From Actinoplanes sichuanensis (GTDB taxonomy: Bacteria; Actinomycetota; Actinomycetes; Mycobacteriales; Micromonosporaceae): a stretch of 64,000 bases of DNA. The notes beneath the pieces are model-generated. The model was not told the DNA's origin and ran no database searches. It saw only the letters and a list, made by a program, of their open reading frames with translations. The position numbers were made by a program, and so were the translations under genes. Location of the stretch: assembly GCF_033097365.1 (NCBI RefSeq), contig NZ_AP028461.1:9238001-9302000 (forward strand), given 5' to 3'. How positions within the stretch are numbered: the stretch's first letter is position 1; each line of letters opens with the position of its first letter. This document shows, one piece after another, positions 10,138 to 17,712 of the stretch.

Positions 10138-10572
10138 TCATCGACCGCGAGCCAGGGGCTTCACCCAGCGGGACCACTCGGGCTGGCGGCGATAGCCGTG
10201 CGCGGCCCAGATCGCGTGTGCGGCCGGGTTCTCGTCGAGCACCATGGCGTCGGCCCGGGTACCGCCGAAGGCGCGCAGCCTCTCCTCGGCGGCGGTGATC
10301 AACAGGCCGCCGATGCCCTCGCGTCGACGCCAGGGCGCGACCGCGAGCCGGTAGAGGTGGCAGCGCCAGCCGTCCCAGCCCGCGATGATCGTTCCGACGA
10401 TCTCGGTGCCGTCGACCGCCAGGATCAGTGCGTCCGGATCACGCCGGAACATCGCCGTGACAGCGTCCGAAGTGTCCGCCGGCCGGTTCTCGTTCTCGGC
10501 CGCGACCTGCCAGAACTCCAGCACCGCGGGCAGTTCCTCGACAACGGCCGACCGCAAGATCAGTTCACCCAT
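10138..10572 (-). CDS. GNAT family N-acetyltransferase
   Basis: A 144-residue single-domain GNAT protein. The acetyl-CoA pyrophosphate loop is seen as RRREGIGGLL, following the LYRLAVAP beta strand, and the C-terminal DENPAAHAIWAAHGY motif is typical. The acceptor substrate cannot be inferred. It is divergent from the membrane protein/regulator/ABC operon at 10635. Its probable -10 (TAGGGT at 10579-10584) lies only 6 bases from the ATG, suggesting a leaderless or nearly leaderless message controlled by the shared palindromes. Confidence 0.88.
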   Translation of the reverse strand: MGELILRSAVVEELPAVLEFWQVAAENENRPADTSDAVTAMFRRDPDALILAVDGTEIVGTIIAGWDGWRCHLYRLAVAPWRRREGIGGLLITAAEERLRAFGGTRADAMVLDENPAAHAIWAAHGYRRQPEWSRWVKPLARGR

Positions 10573-10587
10573 GCCGACACCCTAGTC

Positions 10588-10629
10588 AACTTTATGGCAC
10601 AAAGTTCTTTGACTTTGCGTTGTAAAGTC
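10588..10629. promoter_or_regulatory. Divergent promoter region with two AACTTT/GACTTT-N7 inverted repeats
   Basis: AACTTT-N7-AAAGTT spans 10588-10606 and GACTTT-N7-AAAGTC spans 10611-10629; the centres are 23 bp apart. They cover the -35 area of the leftward GNAT gene and the -10 area (TAAAGT) of the rightward gene at 10635. The winged-helix regulator encoded second in the rightward operon is the natural candidate to bind here. The repeats are read directly; the binding partner is inference. Confidence 0.65.
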
Positions 10630-10634
10630 GAGCC

Positions 10635-11267
10635 ATGACATCGACGGACGACGAATCGACTTTCGAGGATCCAGGTGAGGCGCTCCGGCTGATCGAGCGC
10701 GAGCAGGTCAACACCCTGCGGCACGTCACCCCGGATCCGCGGCTCATGTACTGGCCGTGGGGCCTCACCTGGCTGATCAGTTTCGGGCTGTCGTTTCTAC
10801 GCTTCAGCCCCGGCGGCAAGACCATCGTGGACATGCCGGATTGGTTGCCGCTGCTCGCGCTGACCGGCCTGCTGATCGCCGCGGGCATCTTCACCGGCGT
10901 GGTCGGCGCCCGGGCCAGCCGGCACATCTCCGGCCCGTCGAGCCGGCAGGGCGCGGCCTACGGCATCTCGTGGTCGGCCGGGTTCACCAGTCTGGCGATC
11001 ATCTTCGGTCGGGTTGGCGAGCACGTGCCCGACGAGATGCTCGGCCTGCTCTGGGGCGGCGGCATGGTCGCCCTGGTCGGGGTGCTCTACATGGCCGGCA
11101 GCGCGATCTGGGACGTGCGCGACATGTTCGTGCTGGGCGCGTGGATCAGCGTGGTCAACGTGATCGGCGTCCTCTGGGGCCCGGGCTGGCACGCGCTCGT
11201 CCTCGCGGTCGCGGGCGGCGGCGGCCTGCTGGTGGCCGGCTTCGTCGGCTGGATGCGCCGCCGATGA
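10635..11267 (+). CDS. Multi-pass membrane protein of unknown function
   Basis: A 210-residue protein with a short acidic cytoplasmic N-terminus (about 45 residues) and about five or six hydrophobic segments (for example GLTWLISFGLSFL, LLALTGLLIAAGIF, WGGGMVALVGVLYMAG, LVLAVAGGGGLLVAGFVGW). It is the first gene of a four-gene operon with a winged-helix regulator and an ABC-2 exporter, and its end overlaps the regulator ATG (ATGA). Similar membrane proteins commonly accompany this regulator type in actinobacteria. It may sense or assist the exporter, but no domain of known function is recognised. Confidence 0.8.
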   Translation: MTSTDDESTFEDPGEALRLIEREQVNTLRHVTPDPRLMYWPWGLTWLISFGLSFLRFSPGGKTIVDMPDWLPLLALTGLLIAAGIFTGVVGARASRHISGPSSRQGAAYGISWSAGFTSLAIIFGRVGEHVPDEMLGLLWGGGMVALVGVLYMAGSAIWDVRDMFVLGAWISVVNVIGVLWGPGWHALVLAVAGGGGLLVAGFVGWMRRR

Positions 11268-11668
11268 CCGCCCCTGAAGACGCCCGAACCGGCCCCGAAA
11301 CCGCCGGCGCCGGAAACGCGGAGACCGGCTCCGAGAAACCGCGGGCCGGCCTCAACGGCGACCTGCCCGAGCTCGATCCGGTGATCCACGCCCAGGCACG
11401 ACTGCGGGTGGTGGCCGCCCTCTCCCAGCTCCCCGGTGGCGACCGGATCACGTTCCCCCGACTGCAGGAGATCCTGCGGATGACCGCCGGCAACCTCTCG
11501 GTACACCTCCGCAAGCTCGAGGAGGCCGGATATGTCGAGGTCACCAAGACCCATCGCGGCCGCACCCCGGCCACTCTCGTGCATCTGACCCAGCGCGGAC
11601 GGTTCGCCTTCGAGGAGTACGTCAGCGCCCTGCGCACCCTGATCGCCCCGGGAGAGGAACCGTCATGA
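11264..11668 (+). CDS. Winged-helix transcriptional regulator (MarR/ArsR-like)
   Basis: A 134-residue regulator starting at the ATG that overlaps the upstream stop. Residues 1-35 are low-complexity; the rest is a winged helix (ITFPRLQEILRM, then NLSVHLRKLEEAGYVEVTKT with the recognition helix, then RGRTPATLVHLTQRGR as the wing). This small transcriptional regulator class usually represses its own operon together with an ABC exporter. The palindromes at 10588-10629 are its likely target. Its stop overlaps the ATPase ATG (ATGA). Confidence 0.85.
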   Translation: MTAPEDARTGPETAGAGNAETGSEKPRAGLNGDLPELDPVIHAQARLRVVAALSQLPGGDRITFPRLQEILRMTAGNLSVHLRKLEEAGYVEVTKTHRGRTPATLVHLTQRGRFAFEEYVSALRTLIAPGEEPS

Positions 11669-12544
11669 TCCACGCCCGCGCCGAAGGTGTCACCAAGAGC
11701 TTCGGCTCCACACTCGCGCTCGACCGGGTCGACCTGGAGGTCCGGGCCGGCGAGCTGGTCGGTCTGCTCGGCCCGAACGGCGCCGGCAAGAGCACCCTGG
11801 TCAGCCTTTTCACGGGCGGTCGACGGCCGACCGCGGGCCGGGTCGAGCTGTGCGGCGGCGATCCGCGAGACCCGCGCAACCGGCGCACACTGGGCGTGAC
11901 ACCGCAGGAGACGGGCCTGCCCGCCTCGCTTCGCGTCGGCGAGGTCATCGATTTCGTACGGGCACACTTCCCCGACCCTCTGCCGAAGACCGAGCTGGTC
12001 GACCGGTTCGGGCTGGGCGACCTGATCCGGCGGCAGACCGGCGGCCTCTCCGGTGGGCAGAAGCGCCGCCTCGCGGTGGCTCTGGCGTTCGCCGGCCGCC
12101 CGGAGATCGTCTTCCTGGACGAGCCCGACGGGTCTCGACGTGGAGGCGCGACGTGATCTGTGGGACGCGGTGCGGTCCTTCCACGCCGAGGGCGGCACGG
12201 TCGTGCTGACCAGCCACTACCTGGAGGAGGTGGAGGCGCTCGCCGAGCGGGTGGTGGTGATCGCCGAGGGCCGGGTGCTGGCCGACGACAGTGTGGCGGC
12301 GGTGCGCGGGCTGATCCGGGTGAGCCGGATCAGCCTCAGCTCACCCGTACCGCTGACTGATTTTGATCTTGAAGGCCTGGTGGCCGTGGAACAGGCGGGT
12401 GACCGCCTGCATCTCCTGACGCCCGACGCGGACCGGATGGTTCGCGAGCTGGTCGAGCGGAACGTGCCGTTCCGCGACCTGGAGGTCAGGGCGACCTCAC
12501 TTGAGGAAGCGTTTCTCGTGCTGACCGGAAAGGATCAGAAGTGA
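11665..12544 (+). pseudogene. ABC transporter ATP-binding protein, frameshifted
   Basis: The first part (11665 to about 12130) encodes Walker A (GPNGAGKST), the Q-loop region, the signature LSGGQKRR and Walker B (IVFLDEP). Directly after DEP the frame changes. The sequence there reads GAGCCCGACGGGTCTC, while the rest of the domain (TGLDVEARRDLWDAV, switch-region TSHYLEEVEALAERV, C-terminal part) continues in the next frame to 12544. Removing one C, or restoring two bases for the usual DEPTTGLD, would mend it. All other motifs are intact, so this is a very recent mutation, an assembly error or, less likely, recoding. It is coupled on both sides (ATGA before, GTGA after). Confidence 0.85.
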
Positions 12545-13281
12545 CGAGCCTTGTCCTGACCCATGCCAAGTTCCAGACCCTCGAGCTCTTCCGCATTCCG
12601 ATCGCGGTGGTGGGCAGTGCGTTCTGGCCGGCCGCGTCGATGCTGGCGTTCGTGGTGCCGTTCGCCGGCGACGATCCGGTGGCCGCCACCTACGCCACCG
12701 CCTCGATGATCACCTTCGCGATCATGAACACCAACCTCTTCCAGTACGGCATCGGCGTCTCCGAGGACCGCGCGCAGCCGTGGGATCCGTTCGTCCGCAC
12801 GCTCGCCGCGGGCGCCGCGCCCCGGTTTTTCGGCCGGATCCTCACCGGTCTGCTGATGATGGTGGTGTCACTGGCACCGGTGGTGCTGATCGCCGCGCTG
12901 TTCACCGAGGCCACGCTGAGCCCGCTCGCGTTCCTGGCCGCGATCCCGGTCTGCGCCGCGATCGCCGTCCCATTCATCCTGATGGGCCTGTCCATCGGTT
13001 ACGCGTTACCGCAGAAGGCCGCGCTGGTGGTGGCGCAGATCCTGTTCCTGCCGCTGGCGTTCGGTGGCGGGCTGCTCACTCCGCCGGGCGGCGCCCCCGG
13101 ATTCATCGAGGATCTCGCGCCGTTCCTGCCGACCGGCGGCGCGGTCCGTCTGATGTGGGCGACGGTCACCGACTTTCCGTTCGACCTGACCGCGACACTG
13201 GCCCTGGCCGGGTGGACGGCGCTGTTCGGGGCACTCGCGGTGTGGGCGCACCGCCGCGACGAGGGCCGCCGTTTCGGCTGA
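12541..13281 (+). CDS. ABC-2 type transporter permease
   Basis: A 246-residue integral membrane protein from GTG 12541, which overlaps the ATPase stop by 4 bases. About six hydrophobic segments are seen, arranged as in ABC-2 exporter permeases (TASMITFAIMNTNLFQYGIG, FGRILTGLLMMVVSL, VPFILMGLSIGYALP, and a last helix near WTALFGALAVW). Together with the upstream ATPase it would form an exporter. If the ATPase frameshift is real the permease may be without its motor. Substrate unknown; antibiotic or lipid export is typical of the family. Confidence 0.87.
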   Translation: MTSLVLTHAKFQTLELFRIPIAVVGSAFWPAASMLAFVVPFAGDDPVAATYATASMITFAIMNTNLFQYGIGVSEDRAQPWDPFVRTLAAGAAPRFFGRILTGLLMMVVSLAPVVLIAALFTEATLSPLAFLAAIPVCAAIAVPFILMGLSIGYALPQKAALVVAQILFLPLAFGGGLLTPPGGAPGFIEDLAPFLPTGGAVRLMWATVTDFPFDLTATLALAGWTALFGALAVWAHRRDEGRRFG

Positions 13282-13335
13282 CCCACAAACAGCGGAGCGT
13301 CTGACCGAGAAAAGTGTTAGGGCCGCCGGTTCGGC

Positions 13336-13354
13336 TAGAACATTGACAGTTCTA
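13336..13354. promoter_or_regulatory. TAGAAC-N7-GTTCTA inverted repeat overlapping a -35-like TTGACA
   Basis: A perfect 6-bp inverted repeat with a 7-base spacer lies about 40 bp before the VOC gene start. The spacer contains TTGACA (13343-13348), a consensus -35 hexamer; no convincing -10 follows at 17 bp. The arrangement suggests repression by occlusion. Confidence 0.45.
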
Positions 13355-13390
13355 TTCGGTCGCGGGCATGACGATGCGACGATCCGCAGC

Positions 13391-14152
13391 ATGACCGTAC
13401 CGTCACCGGGCGCGCCCAACTGGGTAGACCTGGCCACCTCCGACCTCGATGGCGCGATCCGCTTCTATACCGAGCTGTTCGGCTGGACCGCCCAGATCTC
13501 CGGCGACGAGTTCGGCGGCTACACCACGTTCCTGCTGAACGGGTTGCCGGCGGCCGGTGCCGGCCCGCTCTTCGGGGCGGGCCAGCCGACCGCGTGGAGC
13601 AGCTACATCGCGACCACCGACGCCGACATGGTGGCCGCCCGGGTCGAGGCGGCGCAGGGCAAGGTGCTGGTCCCGCCGTTCGACGTGATGGATCAGGGCC
13701 GGATGGCGGCGTTCCTGGACCCGGCCGGGGCGCCGTTCAGCGTCTGGGAGCCGCGGATGATGCGTGGTGCCGAGGTCTTCGACGTCCCCGGCGCCCTCAC
13801 CTGGAACGAGTTGAACACCCGTGACCTGGAGGGCGCGATGGCGTTCTACGGCTCGGTGTTCGGCTGGACCTTCCGGGAGGCGCACATCAGCGGCCTGCCC
13901 TATGTGATGTGCGACCGGGACCGGGCGCCGGTAGCCGGCATACAGCTGATGGTGGGCAGTGGCTTCCCGGACGATCTGCCGCCGCACTGGCTGGTCTACT
14001 TCGCGGTCGGCAACTGTGACGCGGCCGCCGAGCACGCGTATCAACTGGGTGGCCGGATCGTGCACCCGCCCACGACCATCTCGGTCGGGCGATATGCGGT
14101 ACTCAACGACCCGCAGGGTGGAACGTTCGCAATTCTGAACAATCGGCGATAA
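13391..14152 (+). CDS. Two-domain VOC (glyoxalase/bleomycin-resistance superfamily) protein
   Basis: A 253-residue protein with two VOC modules, about residues 5-125 (PNWVDLATSDLDGAIRFYTELFGW) and 130-250 (LTWNELNTRDLEGAMAFYGSVFGW). The ATG at 13391 gives the usual start just before the first beta strand; the frame is open to 13343 but that lies in the palindromic promoter region. Such fused VOC proteins are common in actinobacteria (for example the mycobacterial CFP32-like group). The reaction is unknown. A monocistronic gene under the TAGAAC palindrome. Confidence 0.85.
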   Translation: MTVPSPGAPNWVDLATSDLDGAIRFYTELFGWTAQISGDEFGGYTTFLLNGLPAAGAGPLFGAGQPTAWSSYIATTDADMVAARVEAAQGKVLVPPFDVMDQGRMAAFLDPAGAPFSVWEPRMMRGAEVFDVPGALTWNELNTRDLEGAMAFYGSVFGWTFREAHISGLPYVMCDRDRAPVAGIQLMVGSGFPDDLPPHWLVYFAVGNCDAAAEHAYQLGGRIVHPPTTISVGRYAVLNDPQGGTFAILNNRR

Positions 14153-14257
14153 CAGCCGTTGTCAGGATGCTTATCAATCGTTGATCGTCGATAAAAGGTT
14201 TCTCTCTAACGTCGTCGCCAGGCGTCCGAACCGGACACCACGACACAGGAGGAACCC

Positions 14258-15433
14258 ATGCGACCCGCCACCCGAGGTGCCGCGATCCTCGCCGGCACCG
14301 CCATCGCCGTCACCCTCTCCACCCCCGCGTTCGCCGGGCCGACCACCGGAACCGTCCGCTACGCCGACAGCCCCACGGCTGTCGACGGCTCGTACGTCGT
14401 CGTCTTCAAGAGTGGCGAGGCCGACCGGACCCGCGCCGACCGGCTCACCAAGCGGTACGGCGGCAGCGTCGACAGGGTCTTCGGCAACGCCGTCGAGGGC
14501 TACACCGCGAAACTGACCGCGGCCCAGGCCGCCCGACTCGCCGGCGACCCCTCGGTCGCGTCGGTCGAAGCCGACCAGGTGGTCCGGATCGCCGACACCC
14601 AGACGTCGGCCCCGTGGGGCCTGGACCGCATCGACCAGCGCGCCCTACCGCTGAACAGCACCTACGACTACACGGCGAGCAGCGGCGTCACGGTCTACGT
14701 GGTGGACACCGGCATCCGGACCACCCACTCGCAGTTCGGCGGCCGGGCGTCCTACGGCTACGACGCCGTCGAAGGTGACAACGTGGCGCAGGACGGCAAC
14801 GGGCACGGGACCTTCGTCGCCGGGGTTGCGGTCGGCAGCACCTACGGGGTCGCCAAGAGTGCCGACGTGGTCGGTGTCCGGGTGCTCGACAACAACGGGT
14901 CGGGGACGACCGCCGGGGTCATCGCCGGCATCGACTGGGTGACCGCGAACGCGACGCCCGGCCGATCGGTCGCCAACCTGAGCCTCGGCGGCGGGGCCAG
15001 CAGCACCCTCGACGCGGCGGTCCGGCGGTCGATCGCGGCCGGCATCCCGTACACCATCGCGGCCGGTAACTCGGGGGTCAACGCGGCCAACACCTCGCCG
15101 GCCCGGGTCACCGAGGGTCTGACCGTCGGCGCGACCGGCAACACCGACGCGAAGGCGTCCTGGTCCAACTACGGTTCGGTACTCGACCTGTTCGCGCCCG
15201 GTGTGTCGATCACCTCGTCCTGGCGGACCGGCGACAGCGCCACCTACACCGGTAGCGGCACGTCGTTCTCGGCGCCGCACGTGGCCGGGGCGGTCGCGCT
15301 CTACCTGGCCGACAATCCGGGCGCCTCGGTGACCGCGGTCAACGCGGCGATCGTCAATAACGCCACCACCGGCGTGGTGACCGGCGCGGGCAGCGGCTCC
15401 CCGAACCGCCTGCTCTACACCGGCGCCTTCTGA
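14258..15433 (+). CDS. Secreted S8 family (proteinase K/aqualysin-like) serine protease
   Basis: A 391-residue preproprotein. Signal peptide 1-26 (cleavage near AFA-GP), an inhibitor I9 propeptide (about 45-112, YVVVFKSGEADRT), and the subtilisin catalytic domain. The triad is Asp150 (VVDTG), His183 (GHGT) and Ser336 (GTSFSAPHVAG), with oxyanion Asn271 (AAGNSG). The start has a strong AGGAGGA 4 bases upstream of the ATG. No C-terminal P-domain or binding module is present. It should be exported by Sec and mature by autoprocessing. A strong terminator follows directly. Confidence 0.95.
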   Translation: MRPATRGAAILAGTAIAVTLSTPAFAGPTTGTVRYADSPTAVDGSYVVVFKSGEADRTRADRLTKRYGGSVDRVFGNAVEGYTAKLTAAQAARLAGDPSVASVEADQVVRIADTQTSAPWGLDRIDQRALPLNSTYDYTASSGVTVYVVDTGIRTTHSQFGGRASYGYDAVEGDNVAQDGNGHGTFVAGVAVGSTYGVAKSADVVGVRVLDNNGSGTTAGVIAGIDWVTANATPGRSVANLSLGGGASSTLDAAVRRSIAAGIPYTIAAGNSGVNAANTSPARVTEGLTVGATGNTDAKASWSNYGSVLDLFAPGVSITSSWRTGDSATYTGSGTSFSAPHVAGAVALYLADNPGASVTAVNAAIVNNATTGVVTGAGSGSPNRLLYTGAF

Positions 15434-15446
15434 CCCCTGTAACACG

Positions 15447-15475
15447 AAAAGGCCGCCCAGACGGGCGGCCTTTTT
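15447..15475. terminator. Bidirectional rho-independent terminator
   Basis: GGCCGCCC (15451-15458), loop AGAC, GGGCGGCC (15463-15470), flanked by AAAA and TTTTT, so it works on both strands. It separates the protease from fliQ, which end toward each other. Confidence 0.92.
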
Positions 15476-15486
15476 CGGGTGGAACG

Positions 15487-15756
15487 TCAGCTCAGCATCG
15501 AGGGGAGCTTCTCGAACAGCTCGGTCGTGAAGGTCATCATCTCGCGAAGCATCCAGTTACCGGTGAGCAGCAGAGCCGCACCGATCGCCACCGCCTTCGG
15601 GACGAACGAGAGCGTGGCCTCCTGGATCTGGGTGACCGACTGGAACAGGGAGATGGCGAAGCCGACCGCGAGAGCGGTGAGCAGCACCGGCGCCGCCATC
15701 TTCGCGGCGACGGTCATGGCCTGCAGGGCGATCTCAACTACCAGCGCGTCCGTCAT
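15487..15756 (-). CDS. fliQ: Flagellar export apparatus protein FliQ, isolated
   Basis: An 89-residue protein with two membrane helices and the hallmark FliQ motif FQSVTQIQEATLSFVPK. FliQ is part of the FliPQR gate of the flagellar type III export machine. The start chosen is ATG 15756 (MTDALVVEIALQAM); an alternative ATG lies two codons upstream, and neither has a strong ribosome-binding site. The longer frame to 15867 has no family support. No other flagellar gene is in the window. It lies 127 bp downstream of btuD on the same strand and ends at a strong terminator. Confidence 0.9.
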   Translation of the reverse strand: MTDALVVEIALQAMTVAAKMAAPVLLTALAVGFAISLFQSVTQIQEATLSFVPKAVAIGAALLLTGNWMLREMMTFTTELFEKLPSMLS

Positions 15757-15883
15757 GCCCATCAGTTCGGGCGCTTCGCGGACCCGCGGAGTGCAGACCG
15801 GTCGCCAGTCGGTTGCCGTTCGGTTCGGGCCCACAGAATTCTCAAGTACGCCCCACCCCTGCCGCACCCGCGGACCAATGTGG

Positions 15884-16654
15884 TCACTTGCGGACCGGGA
15901 CCACCAGCGGACCGTGATGTCCGGGGATGATCCGGACCTTCACCCGGTAGAACTCGCCCAGATTGTCCTCGGTCAGCACCTCGGCGGGCGTGCCGGCGGC
16001 GACGACGCGACCGCCCGACAACAGGACCATCCGGTCGGCATACTCCCCCGCGGTCGAAAGGTCGTGCATGGTGGCGAGCACGGTCAGACCACGCTCGGCA
16101 CGCAACCGGTCGACCAACTCCAGCACCTCCTGCTGGTGCCCGATGTCGAGGGCGCTGGTCGGCTCGTCGAGCAGCAGGATCCCGGCGCCCTGGGCCAGCG
16201 CGCGAGCGAGGAAGACCCGCTGTCTCTCACCGCCGGAGAGAGTGTCCAGGCGACGGCCGGCGAAGGGCACCAGGTCCAGCGCGGCGAGAGCTTCGTCGGC
16301 CGCCGCCAGGTCGGCGGTGCTTTCTCGACCGAGCGGCGGGATGTACGGGGTACGCCCCAGCAGCACGTAGTCGAAGACATGCACGGCCGGCGGCACCACC
16401 GGCGACTGGAGAACCGTGGCCACCGCTTTGGCCCGTTCGCGCCGATGCATGTCGCTGACGGCCCGCCCGTTCCACCTGATCGTCCCGCCGAACGGCAGGA
16501 GCCCGCCGATCGCCCGCAGCGCCGTCGACTTCCCGGCACCGTTGGGCCCGATCACGGTGACCCATTCGCCCTCGGCGACGTCGAGATCGACGCCGTCGAC
16601 GATGAGCGACCCGTCCAGGCGCACGGTGAGTTTCTCGACCTCGATCGCGCTCAT
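15884..16654 (-). CDS. btuD: Vitamin B12/iron-siderophore-type ABC transporter ATPase (BtuD-like)
   Basis: A 256-residue nucleotide-binding protein of the FecE/BtuD/HmuV group: Walker A (GPNGAGKST), signature (LSGGERQR), Walker B (ILLLDEPTSALD) and the switch His (ATMHDLS). Its ATG overlaps the permease stop (ATGA). The cobalamin riboswitch at the head of the operon makes corrinoid import the best-supported role; sequence alone would not exclude siderophore or haem. Inner face of the cytoplasmic membrane. Confidence 0.88.
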   Translation of the reverse strand: MSAIEVEKLTVRLDGSLIVDGVDLDVAEGEWVTVIGPNGAGKSTALRAIGGLLPFGGTIRWNGRAVSDMHRRERAKAVATVLQSPVVPPAVHVFDYVLLGRTPYIPPLGRESTADLAAADEALAALDLVPFAGRRLDTLSGGERQRVFLARALAQGAGILLLDEPTSALDIGHQQEVLELVDRLRAERGLTVLATMHDLSTAGEYADRMVLLSGGRVVAAGTPAEVLTEDNLGEFYRVKVRIIPGHHGPLVVPVRK

Positions 16655-17712
16655 TCCGGGGCCGTCCGGCTCGTGCGCAGCACCAGGACGAAGAACGGCG
16701 CGCCCAGGAATGCCGTGACCACCCCGATCGGGATCTCCGCGTCCCCACCGGCGGTCCGTGCCAGTAGGTCGGTGAGCACCAGGAACGCCGCTCCGAACAG
16801 CACCGACAACGGCAGCAGCGCCCGATTTCCCGGACCGGCCAGCAGCCGCAGGGTGTGCGGCACGATGATTCCGACGAACCCGATCAGCCCCGACACGCTG
16901 ACCGCGGCGGCGGTGCCGAGCGACGCCGCCACGATCAGCAGGTACCGGCTGCGCTGCGGGTGCAGGCCGAGACTCGTCGCCTCGGCGTCGCCGACGGTCA
17001 GGACGTCAAGTTCCCGGCGTTGGGCCAGCACGATCACGCAGGTGACCACCGCATACGGCAGGATCACCAGTACGTCGTGCCAGCCGGCCGTGGACAGCCG
17101 GCCGAGCATCCACGAGTAGACGTCCCGTACCGACTCCAGGTGCCGCTGCAACAGGTAGGTCTGTGCCGCCGACAGAAACGCGGACACCGCCACGCCGGCC
17201 AGGATCAGTGTGGCCGGCGAGCGGTCCCGTCCACCGGCCGCGCCGAGCAGCCAGGTCAGCGTCACCGCACCGACGGCACCGACGAAGGCGGCCGCCGGCA
17301 CCCCGATCGGCAGGTCGGTCAGCCCGTCGGCGGCACCCGACGCACCGAGGACGATCACCGCGGTCACCCCGAGCCCGGCGCCCGATGCCACGCCGAGCAG
17401 GTGCGGGTCGGCCAGCGGGTTGCGGAACGCGCCCTGATAGGCGGCGCCGGCCACCGCCAGCAGAGCACCGACCAGCAGCCCGAGGACCACGCGCGGCAGC
17501 CTGAGCTGGGTCAGGATGGCGACCTCACGTTCGGACAGGCCGCTGTCCAGCCGTACCCCCGGAATGAGATTCAACATCTCCACCGCGACCCCGCCCGGCG
17601 GGAGCGAGACCGAGCCGAAGGCGAGGCCGAGAACCGTCGCGGCCAGCACCGCGACCACGCCCGCCGCCAGCCACGCCGGGCGCAGCCCGGCAGGCCGGCG
17701 GCGCGCACTCAC
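16651..17712 (-). CDS. btuC: FecCD/BtuC family ABC transporter permease
   Basis: A 353-residue polytopic permease. The start is GTG 17712, overlapping the stop of the binding-protein gene; the frame runs open to 17883 but that lies inside btuF. Family blocks include RLPRVVLGLLVGALLAVAG, GAAYQGAFRNPLADPHLLGV, and SGLIGFVGIIVPHTLRLLAG, the last containing the EAA-like loop that docks on the ATPase. About ten membrane helices are expected. Operon position between btuF and btuD and the B12 riboswitch support corrinoid uptake. Confidence 0.9.
   Translation of the reverse strand: MSARRRPAGLRPAWLAAGVVAVLAATVLGLAFGSVSLPPGGVAVEMLNLIPGVRLDSGLSEREVAILTQLRLPRVVLGLLVGALLAVAGAAYQGAFRNPLADPHLLGVASGAGLGVTAVIVLGASGAADGLTDLPIGVPAAAFVGAVGAVTLTWLLGAAGGRDRSPATLILAGVAVSAFLSAAQTYLLQRHLESVRDVYSWMLGRLSTAGWHDVLVILPYAVVTCVIVLAQRRELDVLTVGDAEATSLGLHPQRSRYLLIVAASLGTAAAVSVSGLIGFVGIIVPHTLRLLAGPGNRALLPLSVLFGAAFLVLTDLLARTAGGDAEIPIGVVTAFLGAPFFVLVLRTSRTAPE

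Noticed and set aside
12115..12140. Programmed frameshift in the ABC ATPase
   Set aside because: No slippery heptamer, stem-loop or Shine-Dalgarno-like stimulator is evident; mutation or sequence error is simpler.
15757..15867. N-terminal extension of FliQ
   Set aside because: The open frame continues, but residues before MTDALV show no FliQ similarity and the product would exceed the family's usual 89 residues.
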